From positions 1 to 26,260 of the forward strand of contig JBBDYI010000167.1 in NCBI GenBank assembly GCA_040901705.1: 26,260 nucleotides of DNA. Reading direction: 5' to 3'. Under the pieces are notes generated by a model. That model was not told the DNA's origin. It did not search any database and worked only from the letters and a program-made list of their open reading frames with translations. Made by a program: the position numbers and the translations under genes. Within the stretch, counting starts at the first letter, position 1. Each line of letters begins with the position of its first letter. Shown here one piece after another: positions 24,327 to 26,260 of this stretch. The DNA is from PLA5 sp040901705. Its GTDB lineage: Bacteria > Planctomycetota > Planctomycetia > Pirellulales > PLA5.

Positions 24327-24654
24327 TTAGCTTCCAGAAGTCGTTGCAGCGGATTGGCGCATAGCTTGCGCGAGTGGCCGGATGACGCGTGCGTGGCTGG
24401 CGACGTAGCACAGCGCGGCGCGCGGTCCGGCTTCGGTTGTTTCATAGCGGTGCGTGCCGGGGACGCGCCGAATGAGTCCTTTCAGGCGCAGCCTGCAGAG
24501 TTGGTGCGTCATTTGGCCCGGGGTGAACTGGTCCGTTCGGCGGACGAGGAGTTGGGTGGACGAGGAGTTGGGCGATATGGTCGCGAAGGTCTCGATGGGA
24601 GAACCCCCTGGACAGCAGACGAAACATGAGCAGCGCCGTCAGCACGGCCAACAC
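24327..24654 (-). pseudogene. Broken winged-helix-like protein, split by a 16-bp duplication
   Basis: Two frames carry parts of one protein. The upstream part (from 24654) reads LMFRLLSRGFSHRDLRDHIA. The downstream part (to the stop at 24327) reads MTHQLCRLRLKGLIRRVPGT, then HRYETTEAGPRAALCY. Deleting one copy of the 16-bp tandem duplication at 24542-24573 joins them exactly, giving a continuous stretch with QLLVRRTDQFTPGQMTHQL at the joint. The restored piece looks like the C-terminal DNA-binding-type domain of a conserved protein I have seen in diverse bacterial genomes but cannot name. The N-terminal part is missing; similarity fades just past 24672, close to where the reverse-transcriptase remnant begins. 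Confidence 0.7.
24542..24573. repeat. 16-bp tandem duplication causing a frameshift
   Basis: ggacgaggagttgggt and ggacgaggagttgggc follow directly on each other and differ only in the last base. Sixteen is not a multiple of three, so the second copy shifts the reading frame of the winged-helix remnant. It is the only lesion needed to explain the split between its two frames. Confidence 0.9.
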
Positions 24655-24709
24655 TACAGGACCTCCGAACTTCGAAGCGCTGGCGTGCTGGCCATCGACA
24701 GCCGTTGGC

Positions 24710-25101
24710 GTGGAGATTCTGCACGACCGATTGATGGCTCGCCTGGAAACGAAGATCGCCGACGGCCCTGTGCTTGCAGCTGATCGAATCGTTTCTCAAG
24801 GCGGACATTCTGGACGAGGCGTCGCAGTGGACGGCGCGAGGCCGGCGCTCCGCAAGGAGCCGTTCTCAGTCCGCTGCTCGCGAACATCTATCTCGATCCG
24901 CTCGACCACTTGCTGGCCGAGTCGGGCTTCGAGATGGTGCGCTATGCCGATGATTTCGTGATTCTCTGCCGCACGGCCGAAGAAGCCGCGGCGGCATTGA
25001 AACTCGTCGAACAGTGGGTGTCCGACAACGGCCTCACGCTGCACCCGACGAAATCGAAGTTCATCGACGCAAGCACGACCGGCTTCGACTTCCTCGGTTA
25101 A
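24710..25101 (+). pseudogene. Truncated, frameshifted group II-intron-type reverse transcriptase
   Basis: Recognisable blocks in order are LHDRLMARLETKIADG (frame 2), LQLIESFLKADILDEASQW (frame 3), then APQGAVLSPLLANIYL and MVRYADDFVILCR (frame 1), ending TLHPTKSKFIDASTTGFDFLG before a stop. The PQG..SPLL and YADD blocks are the RT4 and RT5 catalytic motifs of maturase-type reverse transcriptases. Two net single-base insertions explain the frame changes: one G at about 24776 and one base between 24831 and 24838. The N-terminal RT blocks, the thumb, and any maturase or endonuclease domain are missing. It cannot make active enzyme. Confidence 0.85.
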
Positions 25102-25102
25102 C

Positions 25103-25339
25103 GGCCGGATGGATGCCTGGGGATTCTGGAATCGGGCGTTGTTGGATGCCGAACTTGAGGCGATCCGCAACGGCGGGCGCGGCCTCGAATTTCGCCATCT
25201 TACGTCTGCGCAGCGCAGTGGGCTGATTGCGTTCTATGACCTGGGCGAAGCGAGCGGCGTTCGCGCTGACTATGGCGGCAATGGGCAACATCTGACGCCG
25301 GTCAATGGGCCGACGAATGCTGACGGTTTGGTAACGTAA
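25103..25339 (+). pseudogene. C-terminal fragment of a LamG/concanavalin-like domain protein
   Basis: The frame gives GRMDAWGFWNRALLDAELEAI followed by RNGGRGLEF, the usual end of a LamG-type jelly-roll domain, then a second partial repeat (LIAFYDLGEASGVRADYGGN) and a stop. It opens in mid-domain directly after the reverse-transcriptase fragment, whose own stop is at 25099-25101, so the N-terminal part has been lost. An in-frame ATG at 25109 could allow translation, but the fold would be incomplete. The next gene starts 14 bp later in the same direction, suggesting the two once formed one operon. Confidence 0.65.
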
Positions 25340-25353
25340 CCCACGGGAAAGCA

Positions 25354-26260
25354 ATGGCCGACGCCTATGTCCTTTCCGAAACCGATGTCCGCACGCTGCG
25401 GCGGATGACGCAGCGTGAACGTGGCGATCCGATCAATCATCGCCCGCCGGTCCAGGGTCCGTCGCATCCGGGGCGACTGCCTGTTGTCCGTCTTGGCATC
25501 GCCTACGGCACGCTCCCGCCGGCACAATACGACGGCGGTGGAGCGTTGGTGATGCCCGGCAAAGGTGAATGCAAAATGCATCGCCTCCGCGCCGACGGCA
25601 CGGAGGTCATCGACTTGGACGATGAGCCGACGCCCGCGTTCAGCATCATGCCTTACGAAGTCGCCGACGGCAAGGAACTGGTGTTGCTTCGCGACCAGAC
25701 GCTGGAAGGCGACGACGAATACGTTTCGCAGCCGGGCTATTTGGCGCTGCGCTGGCAACCGAGCGAGGACACGCCGCCGACCGTCGAGCGGCTATTGTAC
25801 GTCTGCGGCTCCCCGGCCCAGGTGGTTATCGATGACGACAACTGGCATCAACTGCCGCTCACGTCCGTCGACAACTTCGATACCAGTACGTTCGGTATTC
25901 ATGCCGGCAACCAGATGATCGAACTCAAACGCGACGGCGTTTACGAAATATTCCATTCTTGGCATCTGGGCTTATCGACCGGAGCTTCGCCCGGCGTGGC
26001 GAAGGTCGATGCCGTGGTTCGCAGCGGTACGATGGCACCACTCACGATCAACGCGCCTTGCAGTACGTTGACGTTGGCGTTGAACCTGGACGACGAAGCT
26101 GAACACGACGAAGCCGACGCATCGTGCATGTTCTGGCTGCGGCGCACGTCGACCACTGGGCAGTGGATCGACTTTGCGTTCAAGCGGATCATCTTCGTCA
26201 ATTATCCTGTTAAGCGTCAATTAGTTCGCCTGAACGAGCGTCAATTAGACGGGCCGGGGC
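25354..26260 (+). CDS. Unrecognised protein, open at the right edge
   Basis: At least 302 codons from ATG 25354, open to the end of the window. I do not recognise the family. The N-terminus is polar (MADAYVLSETDVRTLRRMTQ). The middle is acidic and beta-rich, with repeated short Gly/Asp turns and phrases such as YLALRWQPS and FGIHAGNQMIELKRDGVYEI. There is no signal peptide and no membrane helix. A GGGAAAG stretch lies just before the ATG. Being directly behind a LamG fragment, it may belong to a set of secreted, surface or phage-structural-type genes (inference). The last 20 or so visible codons include a duplicated 12-mer and may not reflect the family's true sequence. Confidence 0.6.
   Translation, partial: MADAYVLSETDVRTLRRMTQRERGDPINHRPPVQGPSHPGRLPVVRLGIAYGTLPPAQYDGGGALVMPGKGECKMHRLRADGTEVIDLDDEPTPAFSIMPYEVADGKELVLLRDQTLEGDDEYVSQPGYLALRWQPSEDTPPTVERLLYVCGSPAQVVIDDDNWHQLPLTSVDNFDTSTFGIHAGNQMIELKRDGVYEIFHSWHLGLSTGASPGVAKVDAVVRSGTMAPLTINAPCSTLTLALNLDDEAEHDEADASCMFWLRRTSTTGQWIDFAFKRIIFVNYPVKRQLVRLNERQLDGPG
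26213..26248 (+). repeat. Two direct copies of agcgtcaattag
   Basis: The 12-mer occurs at 26213-26224 and 26237-26248, exactly 24 bp apart, so the open frame is kept. Only two copies are visible before the window ends. Confidence 0.7.

Overview
The window looks like chromosomal DNA from a planctomycete, probably Pirellulales-like. The grounds are high G+C coding DNA, a Tat-exported DUF1501 protein, a secreted phosphatase with a dockerin-like pair and a degenerate PEP-CTERM-like tail, an octaheme cytochrome fused to HEAT/TPR repeats, a long coiled-coil FHA membrane protein, and weak or absent Shine-Dalgarno sites at many starts. This is inference from gene families; no rRNA or tRNA is present to fix the taxonomy.

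Layout. 1-507 is gene-free and holds one copy of a 33-bp repeat. 508-3601 (minus) encodes a POT-family peptide transporter and a secreted alkaline-phosphatase-superfamily protein. 3963-5360 (plus) is the DUF1501 gene, with a good sigma70-like promoter. 5569-11033 (minus) carries, in transcription order, argB, argD, argF (three arginine steps), a hairpin, rph (RNase PH), an orphan NarL-type regulator and a small membrane protein. 11444-12359 (plus) is a tandem pair of receiver-domain genes. One is canonical; the other has lost all five signature residues. 12440-14722 (minus) is the FHA/coiled-coil/membrane protein. 15386-17053 (plus) is a DksA/TraR zinc-finger protein followed by an HtrA-like protease. 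17100-19541 (minus) is the octaheme cytochrome.

19560-20780 is mostly non-coding. It contains a REPIN-like double hairpin, the second copy of the 33-bp repeat, and a lower-G+C remnant of a HEPN-like protein. 20781-24321 (plus) is an OPT oligopeptide transporter and a dihydrolipoyl dehydrogenase. 24327-25339 is a graveyard of three broken genes: a winged-helix-like protein split by a 16-bp duplication, a group II-intron-type reverse transcriptase with two frameshifts, and the tail of a LamG-like protein. A further unrecognised ORF runs off the right edge.

Two peptide importers (POT and OPT), arginine synthesis, envelope proteolysis and secreted hydrolases fit a heterotroph, but I see no single pathway tying the window together. 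The most unusual points are the pseudo-receiver twin, the REPIN-like element without a visible RAYT transposase, the 12-bp repeats that lengthen two protein N-termini, and the exactly reconstructable 16-bp lesion in the winged-helix remnant.
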